NCBI GenBank assembly: GCA_009761415.1
Contig: QUOL01000032.1
Span: 1 to 64,000 of the forward strand
Reading direction: 5' to 3'
DNA from: Sarcomyxa edulis
Taxonomy: Eukaryota; Basidiomycota; Agaricomycetes; Agaricales; Mycenaceae
DNA: 64,000 nt
Position numbers and translations under genes: made by a program. The notes beneath the pieces are model-generated. The model was given only the letters and a program-made list of their open reading frames with translations. It was not told where the DNA came from and did not search any database. This document shows positions 12,007 to 22,649 of this stretch, one piece after another; the first letter of the stretch is position 1, and the number at the start of each line of letters is the position of its first letter.

Positions 12007-12850
12007 ATGTAAATAAAATAATTTGGAGGAAATATCTTGCAAACTCTATATGCTGATAAAAAAAAAATAAATTTGCGACTAGATAAGTTTACATTAACAA
12101 TGTGGTGAAAACCCACCTTATAGTTCATTATTTGAGCTCAGACAGCAAGTTCTAAAAGCAATTTTAAATGTGAAGCCTGTTTTATATAATTTTGATAGCA
12201 AAAGAAATCATAATCTATAAAGAGCTAGATACCTAAGAGCAATGTAAAGTGAATTCACGGTTGAAGCGTTAGTAAACTGTAGAGAGATGTTCCCGTATCT
12301 TTCTTAATGAGCCTAAGTTTTACTTACGTATAGTGGAGTTCTAAGGGTATCATTAAAGTGTTAATGTAGAAACTAGGTAAGCCCAATAGCGACCAATAAT
12401 AAGATGTTCAAATTGGAGGTTCTATCTGTGAAGAGGAATAACCGTTAGTGGGTAAAGGATATTCAAAAAAGCTAATGTCTTGTAATAATAACAAGGATAG
12501 GTAAAAATTTTACTAATCTGAAAGGATGCTGACTTTGAATTAGTGTTAAGTGTTTATTTTTTAAATGCAAAATTAAGATTAAAATTAGAGATCAAGAATG
12601 CTGTAACTTATAAAACTGTAGAAGGTTAAGCGGCCTTCTTTTTAACAGATCTGTGACCTCAACCTGTTAAATTTACTCTAAACAAGATTTTTAATCAATG
12701 ACTCTTTCTCTATGTTTTTATTAATAAATAATTACAAAAGGTTATTAAATGATAAACTATATAAACTTAATGCTTGAGCTGTATGCGATGAAAGTCGCAC
12801 GTACAGTTCTTAGAGGATGCCGTAGTTGTAAAACATGGCGGAGCCTCAAC
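12007..12850 (+). mobile_element. Group II intron of rnl, no ORF
   Basis: The 34-nt domain V hairpin is unmistakable at 12776-12809: GAGCTGTATGCG, the GAAA loop, and a complementary arm ending CGTACAGTTC. A domain VI follows and the intron ends CTCAAC before AGACCCTATGCAGC. The exons then join as GGGAA/AGACCCTATG. The 5' end is odd: no GUGYG is present at the expected junction, and TTTGCGACTAGATAAG, resembling a group II 5' end, lies 65 bp further in. There is no RT, so splicing would depend on host or trans-acting maturases. Confidence 0.75.
12776..12809 (+). ncRNA. Group II intron domain V
   Basis: A 34-nt hairpin with the catalytic AGC-type lower stem, GAAA tetraloop and two-base bulge position. 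It is the active-site helix of the rnl group II intron. Confidence 0.85.
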
Positions 12851-13103
12851 AGACCCTATGCAGCTTTACTGTAGTTAGTCATCACATTTATTTACAACAG
12901 TCTTATGTTAATAGTGAATATGGGACGCCGATAGGCAATATGTGGAAACCTTAGAACTTAGATTGAATTATTTGTTTACCTTAAATATAAAAAATAATGG
13001 GACGTTGACTAATTGGCAGTTTGACTGGGGCGGTCGTCTTTAATATAGTAGCAAAGTACATCCAAATAGTTTGTAACAAAAAAAGTAACAATGTGATTAT
13101 TTA

Positions 13104-13145
13104 ACTCTTGCGCCCTTCGGTTCTACAACTCTCGGGTTGGATAAA
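13104..13145. repeat. GC cluster, family B, inside an rnl exon
   Basis: CTTGCGCCCTTCGGTTCTAC followed by AACTCTCGGGTTGG lies between the GGGGCGGTCG segment and the next conserved segment. It therefore falls in a variable expansion of domain V and is presumably transcribed into the rRNA. Confidence 0.7.
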
Positions 13146-13497
13146 TTAAAAAAAACATTAAAAACAGAAAAAAAAAATAGCGAAAGCTGTTTAGCAATTA
13201 ATTTGAGATCTGCTTAAAAATAAGCTAAAAAACAGATATAAGGCAAATTTAGCGTAGATTAAATTAAATTAATTAAAAAAAAAAAACCTAAATTACAAAA
13301 ACCATAAATAAGATAAGGTATAGCTAGAAGTTGAACGGGAATCAATCAACCAGTGAAGGGTTGCGCAGAGTGCAATGGCGGTAAGCATGCTTAACTGAAA
13401 GACTCAAAAGTCGCACAGATACGTAAGTAGGGCATAGTGACCCCCCGCGATAGTATGGGATTTGCGGGGATCAATTGATAAAAGTTACGCTAGGGAT

Positions 13498-14428
13498 AAA
13501 CTGTTGTCCCTATTACTCTTTTTAAAAGTAATAAAATCGGGTGAATTGCAAAAACAACTTTATAGTAAAGTCAATTTGCAGCGAAGCTTAAATTAGCATC
13601 ACTTTAAACAAGGAACAGTGTGATTTAAGAACGTTCAACGACTAGAAAGTGAGTTATGATAACAATAATCTTTCCATTAGCGCCCGACATATCTTAAATT
13701 TTAAATAAAGGCGATGCCAGCATCCAATCTCAAAATAAAGGTAAAACTTATAGAATGAAATTTGAATGGAGTGAAAAAATTGAATCTTATGTTGATCATA
13801 TTTATGGTTTATTTGATGAGTGGGTAATATCTCCTCCTCACAAAAAATCTAGAACAAGTCCTAAAGGAAACCTAGTGGTCAATTTAGGTTTTCAAACCAT
13901 TAGCCATGAAGCTTTTAATCCTCTTGCTAAGCTATTTATAATAAATAACGTAAAGGGAATAAGTAAATCTTTAATAACAGATCACTTAACTGCAAGAGGA
14001 CTGGCCTTTTGATTAATGGATGATGGTGGCAAATTAGATTATAATAAAAAACCTCTTTCACGTATAAACAAAAGCATAGTATTAAATACTCAAAGTTTTA
14101 CAGAAGCTGAGGTTAATATGATGTGTTTAGAATTAATAGACAAATTTAATCTTAAATGTGAAATACGATCGAATAAAGGTAAAAAAGTTATTGTAATAAC
14201 TGAAGAATCATTTCCTATATTCTATGATTTAGTTAGCCCTTATATTATACCATCAATGCGGTATAAACTACTTAATATGTAAAATAAAATTTTTAACCTC
14301 TTTAGCTTGCAGCACTGGCTTAGCCAGCCTGCCATTATTTTTATTTATGATATGATGACATAGTCTGAACCATTCTGTGAAGAATGGAAATAAAGGATAA
14401 AGAGCCTTTATGGTAACATTTTTTTTTG
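13498..14428 (+). other. Omega-site group I intron of rnl with endonuclease gene
   Basis: The exons TAGGGAT and AACAGGCTGATAG join at the same position as the yeast omega intron (after E. coli U2449). GTTGTCCCTA at the intron start can pair with the 5' exon. AACGTTCAACGACTAG and GACATAGTCTGAACC form P7. The intron ends in G. The endonuclease gene lies in the P8 loop, as in the yeast intron. Confidence 0.88.
13755..14282 (+). CDS. I-SceI-like LAGLIDADG endonuclease, N-terminally truncated
   Basis: The reading frame gives 175 residues if TGA at 14010-14012 is Trp. MKFEWSEKIESYVDHIYGLF, WVISPPHKK, LAFWLMDDGGKLDYNK and NKSIVLNTQSFTEAEV closely match I-SceI, the omega-intron homing endonuclease. 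LAFWLMDDGG is the second LAGLIDADG helix with its catalytic Asp. In-frame codons upstream (13698-13754) still read like I-SceI (GDASIQSQNKGKTYR), but a TAA at 13695-13697 stops the frame and no first LAGLIDADG helix can be found. I-SceI needs both motifs for cutting, so this protein is probably inactive. The ATG chosen is the first downstream of that stop. The host intron occupies the cognate site. Confidence 0.85.
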
Positions 14429-14479
14429 AACAGGCTGATAGCTGATGAGAGTACACATTGTCTCGGCTGTTTGGCACCT

Positions 14480-15136
14480 TAATAGAATGTCTTCATTTAT
14501 TTAAAATAAAAGTCTATTACAGTTCATTGTTTTTTTTTCTATGAACTCTAAATTTTTGCTGCTAGTAAGCGGTATTTATATATATCATGTTTAACAGATA
14601 GTGTAGGTTAAATAAACAAATATAACAAGAATTTTTTAGTCGGCCTTTAAAAAGGTTTTTTTTTTATATTTTTAAATGTGAATATTTTTGATTTATAAAA
14701 AATTAATAACTGCCTAGGTAAAATTTGTATATTAATAAACTGATCAGTCTTAGGTAGGGGCTTATAAAATTGCTCCGGCAAAGATAATAACATAATATTA
14801 GACAATAAAAATGACATCGGGGAATTTTAATAGAGATATTAACTTAGAAATATAACTATATGCTTGAACCCCTTTATCCCTTAAAAGCACTAATCTAATT
14901 TAGTCAAAGTTTTTTAAGATTAGGCAATAAGCAGGAAAATGATTTAGTTACTAGCCTTTATAAAAAATATTTTTTTTTAATTTTATTAGGCAGTAAACTA
15001 AATCAAACCTCAACGACCATACGTTAACATCCATATAATATATTAATTGTACTCTTAATATTGGATGAAAATATGATCTAAATTTAATCGAAAGATTCAA
15101 TATATTAGTTTCTGTTTAACAGACTAATCAAAAATG
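14480..15136 (+). other. Group I intron 6 of rnl, no ORF
   Basis: It splits TTTGGCACCT from CGATGTCGACTCAT, with T before the intron and G at its end. GGCAATAAGCAGGAAAATG, CCTCAACGACCATACGTTAA and GAAAATATGATCTAAAT look like the core and P7 elements. Confidence 0.8.
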
Positions 15137-15232
15137 CGATGTCGACTCATCTTGTCCTCTGGGAGTAAAGCCTCGGAAGGGTTCGGCTGTTCGCCGATTA
15201 AAAAGGTACGTGAGTTGGGTTTAATACGACGT

Positions 15233-15850
15233 ATGCTTGTAAAAAAAAGCGATCATTCTATATTACGATACACAAAACATATATAAAATTCTCTCTTGTT
15301 TAACAACCAAGATAAAACCCAATTGATAAATTTTATGTTTTTTTTTTTAAACTAATCTTAATTCGGGTTGATTTTAACTTAGAAGGTGAGGTTCATAAAC
15401 TAAAATTAAGGCTTACAAAAAAAGTGGACAATGTGTTGTTTTTTTTAGTGCTAGCCCCTCATTTACTTAATTCCATAGTTTTTTCTTTGTAACATTATTT
15501 GAATTTTTTTATTTTAAAGCTCAAATATCAAATATAAATGACTTGCGCCGTATTTTTAAAAACAGGAAACTATATGTCTGGAAAGATATAATAAATTGGC
15601 TATAATTGGTACTTAATAAGTCAAAATCTAATATACTAGCTAAAAAATATTTCCCAGCAAGATTAATTAATATTCTTCAGAGACTATGTGTTTCCATCTT
15701 ACCCACAGCTAATCAAAAAAAAAGTTAGCTTAAATTAAAACATTAAAGATAAGAGATAGTCCGCAAAGCACAGGTAAATATTTAAAAAAATAATTTGGTT
15801 TATTAATAAATATTACAAAACTAAATAAATTAAATATGCGTACCAAACGC
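15233..15850 (+). other. Group I intron 7 of rnl, no ORF, approximate ends
   Basis: It lies between GGGTTTAATACGACGT and TGTCAAGTCAGTATGGTCCC, which are contiguous in other large-subunit rRNAs. TTCAGAGACTATGTG and AGAGATAGTCCGCAAAG are P7-like. Splice sites are approximate within a few bases. Confidence 0.65.
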
Positions 15851-16487
15851 GCTTGTCAAGTCAGTATGGTCCCTATCTTCTGGAGGGATAATTAGTAAAA
15901 AGGGGCAGACCTTCTAGTACGAAAGGATCAATAGGCTGTGTTTCTCTAGTGTACCAATTGTTATCTTTTATAGAAACTCTGGCAAAAAAACTAACTTTAT
16001 TTGCTCCTTTATTTATAAATAAAAAGAGAAAGTCCTAATGTACACATAAATATAAGTTACATATTTAAACAGGTACAAGGCTCTATATTAGAAATGCATA
16101 GTTGGGTAGCCACAAACATAATAGATAAGTGCTGATCGCCTATCAAGCAAGAATCTAATCCCTAGATACTAAAAAACGGAACTCTTTAGGTCTGTCTTCA
16201 GTTTTATTACTATAGTTTAATTACCATAGAGATTCAGTAAAACAATAGAAAACAGTATTTCTATATGATTAAGTTAATTACCGTATGGTAGTCTAGTTTA
16301 ATTTGTATAAAAATAAATAAAGAGAGTAGTAAAAAAAAACCGTTAATTAAGAAATAGAACATTTCTAGATAGGCTGCGAATGTACATACTGTAAAGTATA
16401 AGTTTAGCGGTACTAATTAATAAAAAAACTTGATGTTATCGGTTGTTATAAAAATTAAATAAAAAATATTTTAAAAAAGCAACATCT

Positions 16488-16559
16488 AGGGTGTTGTCAG
16501 AATGGTTATGAGCCTATTTTACACATAGTATTACAGGAGTTCGAATCTCTTACACCCTA
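16488..16559 (+). tRNA. trnV: tRNA-Val (TAC)
   Basis: Acceptor AGGGTGT pairs with ACACCCT. The anticodon loop TTTACAC gives TAC, and the T loop has GTTCGAATC. It follows rnl by about 50 bp. Confidence 0.85.
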
Positions 16560-17350
16560 TACAAACACTTTTTCCTTGTTGTTCTTCAAAAATTGAAAAG
16601 TCTTACCTGCTGTAGTAGTGGGAGGCTTAAAGAGTTCAGGTTAAAAAAAGTTGAGCATATAATAGAATAGACGAAAATCAATAGTCCGCTATGTATGCGA
16701 AATGTTTTAGCCGGTTTTTGTTTTTTTTATTTTAATTAAATATTCATATCGTATCCCTTAACCCCACCCATGCCCCTCTGCCCTGAATCAGGTTGAGGCA
16801 AGGGTCAAGCGGTTAAAAAAATTTTTTTTAACATTTTTAAGCAGAGGTAAAGGGGATATACCATAAACCACCTATGGACATATTAGTATATTATAGACAC
16901 CCATTCCATTCCATTCTTCTTTTTAGCCTTCAGCATGCCTATCAGCAGTAAAAAAAAAATCCAAAAAAACAAAAAAAAAAACAAAAAAAAAATAAAAAGT
17001 GGGGAAACTATGTCAAAAAGGAAAAGCTTTGATTTTTTTTTTAACCTTAAAAATTTAAAATTTTGTGGGGAGTATGCCAAGGGTGAGAGAATACAACTCT
17101 CTAGACCTTAAAGAACTTTTTATAAAGAACTTAAAAACAAAGGTCAAAAACTGATAAATTTTATTCAACTTAAATAAATAAAATAAAATAAAATAGAACA
17201 AATGTTTTCCAAGACCTGATAAAGTCAAGGGGACATCTGTTCGCCCTTTAATTCGATAAGAATCCCCCTTTAGAGGAAGAGAAGATACATACGAAGAACT
17301 GAAGAGTAAAGTAAAAAATTTTTTTCATCTCATTAGCGTGTTTTTAAGTG
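16560..17350. other. Intergenic with GC cluster and poly-A runs
   Basis: No gene recognised. A family C GC cluster lies at 16770-16808, followed by an A/T palindrome. ORFs here are low-complexity poly-A/poly-T translations. Confidence 0.5.
16770..16808. repeat. GC cluster, family C
   Basis: TGCCCCTCTGCCCTGAATCA then GGTTGAGGCAAGGGTC. It is nearly identical to the copy at 4.89 kb. Confidence 0.75.
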
Positions 17351-17351
17351 A

Positions 17352-17990
17352 TCAATGAGTCTTGTAAAGCGTAAATGATAAAATTTCTTTGTGTTTGTGG
17401 TTCTGGTCGAATAAGGACATATGACTTTTATAATAAGCAATTACCTCCAATTTATTTAAATCATTACCATACAATGTACCAATAGATGCAAGACTACGAT
17501 TACCTGCAGGTGCTAATAGCATTGTATCTCTAATAATTACTTTATGATTGGCATAATCAAAGGGGTTACCTAAAGTAATAAAACTTTTATTTATCAACCC
17601 TAAAAAAAAATTTTTTAAATCTTCAAAATCATTTAATAAACTTAAATCAGCTGGAGTTAAAGGAGCTATTATATTTGTAGTTTTTTTTACTCTACTAATT
17701 TGAAATTGAAATTTTCCAAAACCTTCAAAACTTCACTTAACCTTGTTACTGGTTTATTTTGAGTAAAAAGCTGTATTTTTTCGTGACCGAGTCTTTCTTT
17801 TTGCTATAATAAAGGGGTTAGCTAAAGTAATTCCTGTTAAAGGTATTTCAGTTTCAGTCTCAGTTTCAGTTTCAGTTTCAGTTTCAGTTTCAGTTTAGAA
17901 GTATTTGAAAAAGTATTTAAAGTATTTAAAGTATCCGATACGGATCAAAAAACATTTACTTCATTGGTGAAATTACGCTTAATTAATTCG
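17352..17990 (-). pseudogene. dpo: Polymerase exonuclease-domain fragment, second lineage
   Basis: The last 81 residues (17352-17597) are in one frame and include KVIIRDTMLLAPAGNRSLAS and IGTLYGNDLNKLEV, the segment before the third exonuclease motif of protein-primed polymerases. Upstream, in shifted frames, are NIIAPLTPADLSLLNDFEDL and a tandem TTTCAG tract (17848-17895) that would encode alternating Glu/Thr. The wording of the motif (RDTMLLAPAG) differs clearly from the copies with DSMLLLP or DSLNFLNSSL elsewhere, suggesting a separate plasmid lineage. No palm motifs follow. Its N-terminal side is cut by the GC cluster at 18.1 kb. Confidence 0.65.
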
Positions 17991-18043
17991 TTATTCATAT
18001 AATTACTCATAAATTTGTTTACATTTTTGTTTTCTTCTATATA

Positions 18044-18075
<32 letters not shown>

Positions 18076-18108
18076 GAAAAACTGCTAAAAAAAAATAAAA
18101 TAAAATTA

Positions 18109-18206
18109 ACCCTTGCGCCCTTCGGTTCTTCAACCTCGGGTTGGATGAATTACAAAAAAAAAAAGTTTCACTTTTTTTTTTAGCCCTGTGCTAGGGCCGC
18201 CCTGCG
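18109..18206. repeat. GC cluster, family B, long form
   Basis: CCCTTGCGCCCTTCGGTTCT, an A/T palindrome around GTTTCAC, and GTGCTAGGGCCGCCCTGCG follow one another exactly as at 1.55-1.67 kb. The whole 100 bp block is therefore the repeat unit. Confidence 0.8.
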
Positions 18207-18289
18207 AAAAAAAATAAAAAAGCTCTTTGTTAAATGCAATGTTCGAACACTATTTTCTGTTTTAATAGCTAAAACTAAAACACGAATAG

Positions 18290-18319
18290 TCTCATGTTTT
18301 AAACATTAAGACTGAGGTT
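18290..18319 (+). repeat. Family A element at the end of the polymerase gene
   Basis: TCTCATGTTTTAAACATTAA then GACTGAGGTTG. It marks the exact point where the minus-strand polymerase frame ends, before motif C. Confidence 0.85.
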
Positions 18320-20853
18320 GACCGAGTTTATTTCCTATTTGTTCAGGCATTATTTTATGCATATGTACTCGAGCGTAAGCTGTCGTAAAAGCAGACATGA
18401 TAATAGAAACGTCTTTAAATACGTCTACTTTTCCTATAAGATCGTGAGGTCTTTGATTTAGAATAACTTTATTATAATCTAAACCATGACTTTCACAGAT
18501 TTCTTGATTTATTATAGGAATATATGTAAGAATAAAATTATCTTCATTAATCTCTTTAAATGTTTTAACTTCCATAGTTGAAAGTATTTTGTCTAGTTGA
18601 TTTTTTTTAACAGTTTTAGTTATAGGTTTAACAAAATTAAGGCCGAATCTACCTAAGAGATTATTTAATAAGCTTTTTACAACTTGTTTTTGGCTTCCTT
18701 CAAGTTCGTCTTTTAGTTTTGAGAGTTCGTGCACATATTCATCAAAGACATTCAATTCTTGATTAAATTGGAATCCTTTTGTAACCTTTATCTGATAGCC
18801 TAGTTGTTTAGCATACTGTAATTCAATAGAAGTTCAAGTCCCAGATAACTTTCCCTTAGGAAATATTACACCTGTTCTGGTTCTTACTGGCAATAATCCA
18901 ATATAAAGATCATTAGTTATTACTTCTGCATGGAAAACACCAAATAAGTTAGATAAATCTAAACCAAATTCATCAAAAGACTCTATTTATTTGCACTTTA
19001 ATCCAGGCATAGGATTTAAGGCGGAAAAAGGATACAAGGAATTTACGTCTAAGAAGATTAAATTTTGACCGTAAGGTCTGTACACTTCTGTTATTCCCCC
19101 AAAATATGCTAAGTATATAAAATCGAATATCGTGCTGATGTTAATTAATGGAATTTTAGAGTTTTTAATATAAAATTTAAGGAATTTTGTTTTAGCTAAA
19201 CCAGAAATAGTTATTGAGTCTGTCATTTCCAGATTATGGTCAATCCATAAAGTATATTGAAATTTAGTTAATACTTGTCCCAGAGAGATGAGGTCTGTAG
19301 CAAGATATTCTAGAGTTTCTGTTCGTAAATCCCATTGTGTTGAAAAGTTGTTTTTATATCAGTCTAAATTAATTTTTTTATGAGGATAGAATACCATATT
19401 TGGTGTTGGTCCTACGTAATTTAAGTTGTTTTTATTTACAAATGAATAAGGAAAAATACCTTTACTTGTTTCAACTTCAAAGTCTTTACACAATTTGTCT
19501 AAACTACTATTTAAAAAATTCAGAGAGTCTACAAAATGAATATTAATTTTACTTTTTTTTCCCTGTTTAGTTAGTATTGATACTGTTAACCTTAGAACCT
19601 GATTATCCCTATAGAAAGGAGTTACAATATATTTGTCTTTTTCTAAACTTAAGTTAAAATCTAACAAGATCTTTAATAGAAAAACAACGTCAAACCTACC
19701 TAAATTGTGAAAATAGAAAGTAAAATTATGATATTTAGGAACAAGCATACTATCTATACAATATAAAACTAAATTAGCTGAACCTTTTGGTGTATTTTCA
19801 AACTGATCAGTTAAATAATATGTTTGAAGTTCTGCTCCTTTAAACAAAATCCTAAAGCATATACTCTAGAGAATTCTTTCCCATGTTCGTCAAGATCCAT
19901 AAAAGTTTCAAGATCAAATACCGGGTGCGGTTGGACATCAGTGGCTCTTTTTTAGGTAATTTTTTACTGATTTCATTGTTTATCCATTTTTTATGGTCTT
20001 CATATTTTATAGGTGGTAAGTTTTTATCTAGAATAAAGGCTATAACATTTGTTTTATTGTCTATAAGCATGGTGGTTCTACCAATTATTCTGGCTCATGT
20101 TTTGTTTGGATTATTGGAGAAATCATAATTAGATTCTAATTTATGTACGTCCTTACTTTCAAGAATTAATTTACCCTTTTCGAGATTAAATACACAGTTG
20201 TGAACAAAATATTTATTGAAACAAACAACAATCAGATATTTGTTATTTTCTGAAAGATATACTTGATATGAAGAAGGATCTTTAAGAACTCCTTGTAAAA
20301 AGGAAATTTGGTCTTTTTCCAAATTAAGAATGGGTTTTAAATTAATTTGAGATTGTAAACTATTTACATTTGTAACATTATCTGGATTTTTTTTTTCCAA
20401 AGTATCTTGGACCCCATTTTTTTTACCTTTGGATTTGAGTAGATCAGTATAAGAGAAGTTTTGAGTTGAACTAGAAGCTGTAACTGTAAAAACAGAATTT
20501 TGTTTTATATCTTCAATTAGTTCGGTTAGGTGATCTATTAATAAGTCTTCTTGTAGTAAATAACCGTAACCTTTGTTATTGGAAGTAAAAGGTAATACAT
20601 TTTTATTAAAATTACGTTTAACTTCAGAAATGTTAAAGAAACCTTTATTTAGAGTTATATTAGAAAGTGGATCTTTGTTAAGATGCTCCTCTAAGACTAA
20701 TTCTTTAAGGTGGATAAGAATAAAATCAGGTTTTTCAGCTTGGTATTTATCCAGAGTAATATTTAAAAGTATTCAAAAATATTCATACAAAGACCTATAA
20801 TGTTCTATATCATGTATTTCCTTAACCTGAATTCCTATTTGTGGACCTAACAT
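18306..20853 (-). pseudogene. dpo: Plasmid-type family B DNA polymerase, near complete, 3' truncated
   Basis: This is the best kept polymerase, about 849 codons from the first ATG (20853). An N-terminal region without known motifs (20853 to about 20000) is followed by VFDLETFMDLDEHG near 19915 (exonuclease I), FYFHNLGRFDVVFLLK near 19720 (II), EYLATDLISLGQ near 19310 (III), LIFLDVNSLYPF near 19040 (polymerase A) and KSLLNNLLGRFGL near 18660 (B). TGA codons fall at Trp positions. Damage: frameshifts near 19970 and 19858, an in-frame TAA at 18987-18989, and loss of everything after motif B where a family A element is inserted. The catalytic motif C is missing, so the enzyme is not functional as read. 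Such enzymes replicate linear mitochondrial plasmids by protein priming. Confidence 0.85.
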
Positions 20854-20929
20854 CAAATGTTGTCTTTTTTGGAATAAAGTAGATTGAAATAATAAACCAA
20901 CAATATAGGTATAGTACAAGAGACAAAAC

Positions 20930-22340
20930 TAATCATACAATATATAAGAAGCAATACAGATTTAACAAGCTCTTGAAGTCAGGTTAGTAACGGATCTTAA
21001 CTCCAGGAGAAACTGGCCGAACATTATTCAGAGGCTATTCCGATTAGAGTCTAATAGGGAGGAAACACTAAACAAACACAAAGAAACAACAAGTAACAAA
21101 CAGAACAAGTTATCAAAATTAGACAAACAACAACTTAATACAAAATAACTACATAACTCCTCCCTAAACAAACTAACAAGTAATATTACAAGAGACAAAC
21201 TCAAATATAGCACAAAAAATATTAAACTAAACATACTCTTGTAGGGCAATCAAGTATATTTACAGATCTTCACTCTCGATCGGAAAGGACTCTAGCAACA
21301 TTTTTCTCAGTCTCCATGTAGACCAATTTGAACTTTCTCTAAGCTCAGGAAACAAACAAACTAACAATAGACAAAGGAAGAAAGCAAGCAAACACAAACA
21401 GACAAGTAACAAACAGGAACACAAACACAAACAAAAACAAAGAAGTCCATGGAGACGAGTGTCCAAGGGAACCTCAAGTTTATTCAGGCAGGAAATCAAA
21501 TCCAAGCCAAGACAAGACAAGAAACAAACTAAATAAGGATACAACTCAAACTCTAAAACAAAGAGGATTTTATTTTTTAGACAAGTCTTTTTTACTTATT
21601 AGTTATGCAACCCAAGACAACAGAAAAACAGTTGCTCATATTCCTTAATTTTTCCCAAATCTGAGGATTAGGAACAATGTAGACGTTTTACTCGAAAGCT
21701 TTTATTCAATATTAGAGAAAGGCTTGAAAGTAAATAAGTCCATGGTGACGGTTGTTAAGGGAACCTCATAAACTCCCTCATTAAAGGGTAATACAACTTT
21801 CCAACAAGATAAAGTCCGAGGTGACTAAAACAATAAAGGTATTATATTAACATAGAAGTTTTTGTTTCCCTGTAAAATTCCCTAAATATTTCCGAAGATT
21901 TGTGTTGAGTTCTTTTCTTCTTTTCTCTTTTCTTTTCTTCTCTTCTCTTCTTTTTTATTTTCTATTCTCTAAGTGTGTACTAAACTAATCTAGAAGTGGG
22001 GCCTTGTTCTTAACCACATCCACAGTTCTCCTAAATATTTGCATATTCAAAGTATGTATTCCTCTTTTCTCTCTTTCTCTATTTGTTTCTTCTACTACAT
22101 TGAAAGGGAACAAACAAACAAACTATATTTTCTTCTCCAATTCTGTATTTCTCTTTTTTCTCCTTTCGCTCTTTTTTATTAATTCTTTTTTTATTACTTC
22201 GTGTATGAAGACCAGGGACAAATATATTTGCTTTTGTTTTTATAGGAAAGAGATTCTCATAGATATCTGATTTTTAGTCACAAACAGAACAAAAATAACG
22301 CGCTGGTCAAAAAAAAATAAAACGCAGTTCCCTAGGTAAA
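20930..22340. other. A/C-rich unexplained region with short direct repeats
   Basis: The plus strand is unusually rich in A and C (many ACAAAC units) compared with its surroundings. A 35 bp motif starting AAGTCCATGG recurs at 21443-21478 and 21736-21770, with weaker copies near 21311 and 21807. Apparent ORFs on the minus strand are Leu/Cys/Val-rich low-complexity translations. It lies just upstream of the polymerase start, where a plasmid terminal region would be, but I cannot show a terminal inverted repeat. Confidence 0.45.
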
Positions 22341-22342
22341 GA

Positions 22343-22645
22343 TTAGATATACTTTCGGACATTACCACAAAAGAGCTTTTCTGCTACTTCACATTCTTTC
22401 AGTTTCCGAAGGAATTGTTTAAAGGGGAATGCATTCCTTAATGAGAAGGATAAATTTTTTCTTTTTTTTCTCTCGGACACACAACTTTTACAAAATAAAC
22501 ATAAACCGAAGTTTCCCGAGTTAAACATTAGATCTAACTTATACCAATCTTTTGTTTTAAACATTAAGATAGAGGCACAGAATTTTTTCTGCTGTTTCAA
22601 AAGATAAATAAGGTCCTCTGATTCCTTGTTTAAGTTGGTTTCCAT
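22343..22645 (-). CDS. Unknown 100-residue ORF
   Basis: It opens METNLNKESEDLIYLLKQQK, is Lys-rich, and has a Cys cluster (CLFCKSC) in the middle. Part of it (ILMFKT) is encoded by a family A element read in reverse, so at least that segment is recent. I do not recognise the product. It may be a chance ORF or a broken plasmid gene, as it points the same way as the polymerase downstream. Confidence 0.25.
   Translation of the reverse strand: METNLNKESEDLIYLLKQQKKFCASILMFKTKDWYKLDLMFNSGNFGLCLFCKSCVSERKKRKNLSFSLRNAFPFKQFLRKLKECEVAEKLFCGNVRKYI
22546..22579 (+). repeat. Family A element, variant subfamily
   Basis: AATCTTTTGTTTTAAACATT then AAGATAGAGG. The same variant, including left flank AATCTT, is at 53135-53168. 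Confidence 0.8.
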
Positions 22646-22649
22646 TGAT

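Larger units (their letters stand above)
6815..16440 (+). rRNA. rnl: Large subunit ribosomal RNA, split by seven introns
   Basis: The conserved 23S-type core can be followed from GGATACCTAGCA near 6857 (5' domain) to TACATACTGTAAAGTATAAG near 16385 (3' end); both ends are approximate. Landmarks in order: GCATAATGGGT (7880), TAGCTGGTTTTCTACCGAAA (9021), AGACATTCAGACTGCTC (9245), CCTAAGGTAGCAAA (11869), AGACCCTATGCAGC (12851), TTTGACTGGGGCGGTCG (13020), TAGGGAT/AACAGGCTGATAG across an intron, TTTGGCACCT/CGATGTCGACTCAT across another, and TCTAGTACGAAAGGATCA (15913). Exons are roughly 6815-7890, 8308-8399, 8876-11274, 11864-12006, 12851-13497, 14429-14479, 15137-15232 and 15851-16440. Domain IV (9.8-10.9 kb) is enlarged by AT-rich filler. 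A GC cluster lies inside the exon at 13104-13145. The RNA forms the peptidyl transferase core of the mitoribosome. Confidence 0.95.

Noticed and set aside
16883..17080. 65-residue minus-strand ORF
   Set aside because: Mostly Phe/Leu/Lys from poly-A and poly-T tracts, with no motif.
21028..21544. Two Leu/Cys-rich minus-strand ORFs (73 and 94 residues)
   Set aside because: They come from ACAAAC-type repeats; no domain and no membrane-protein family recognised.
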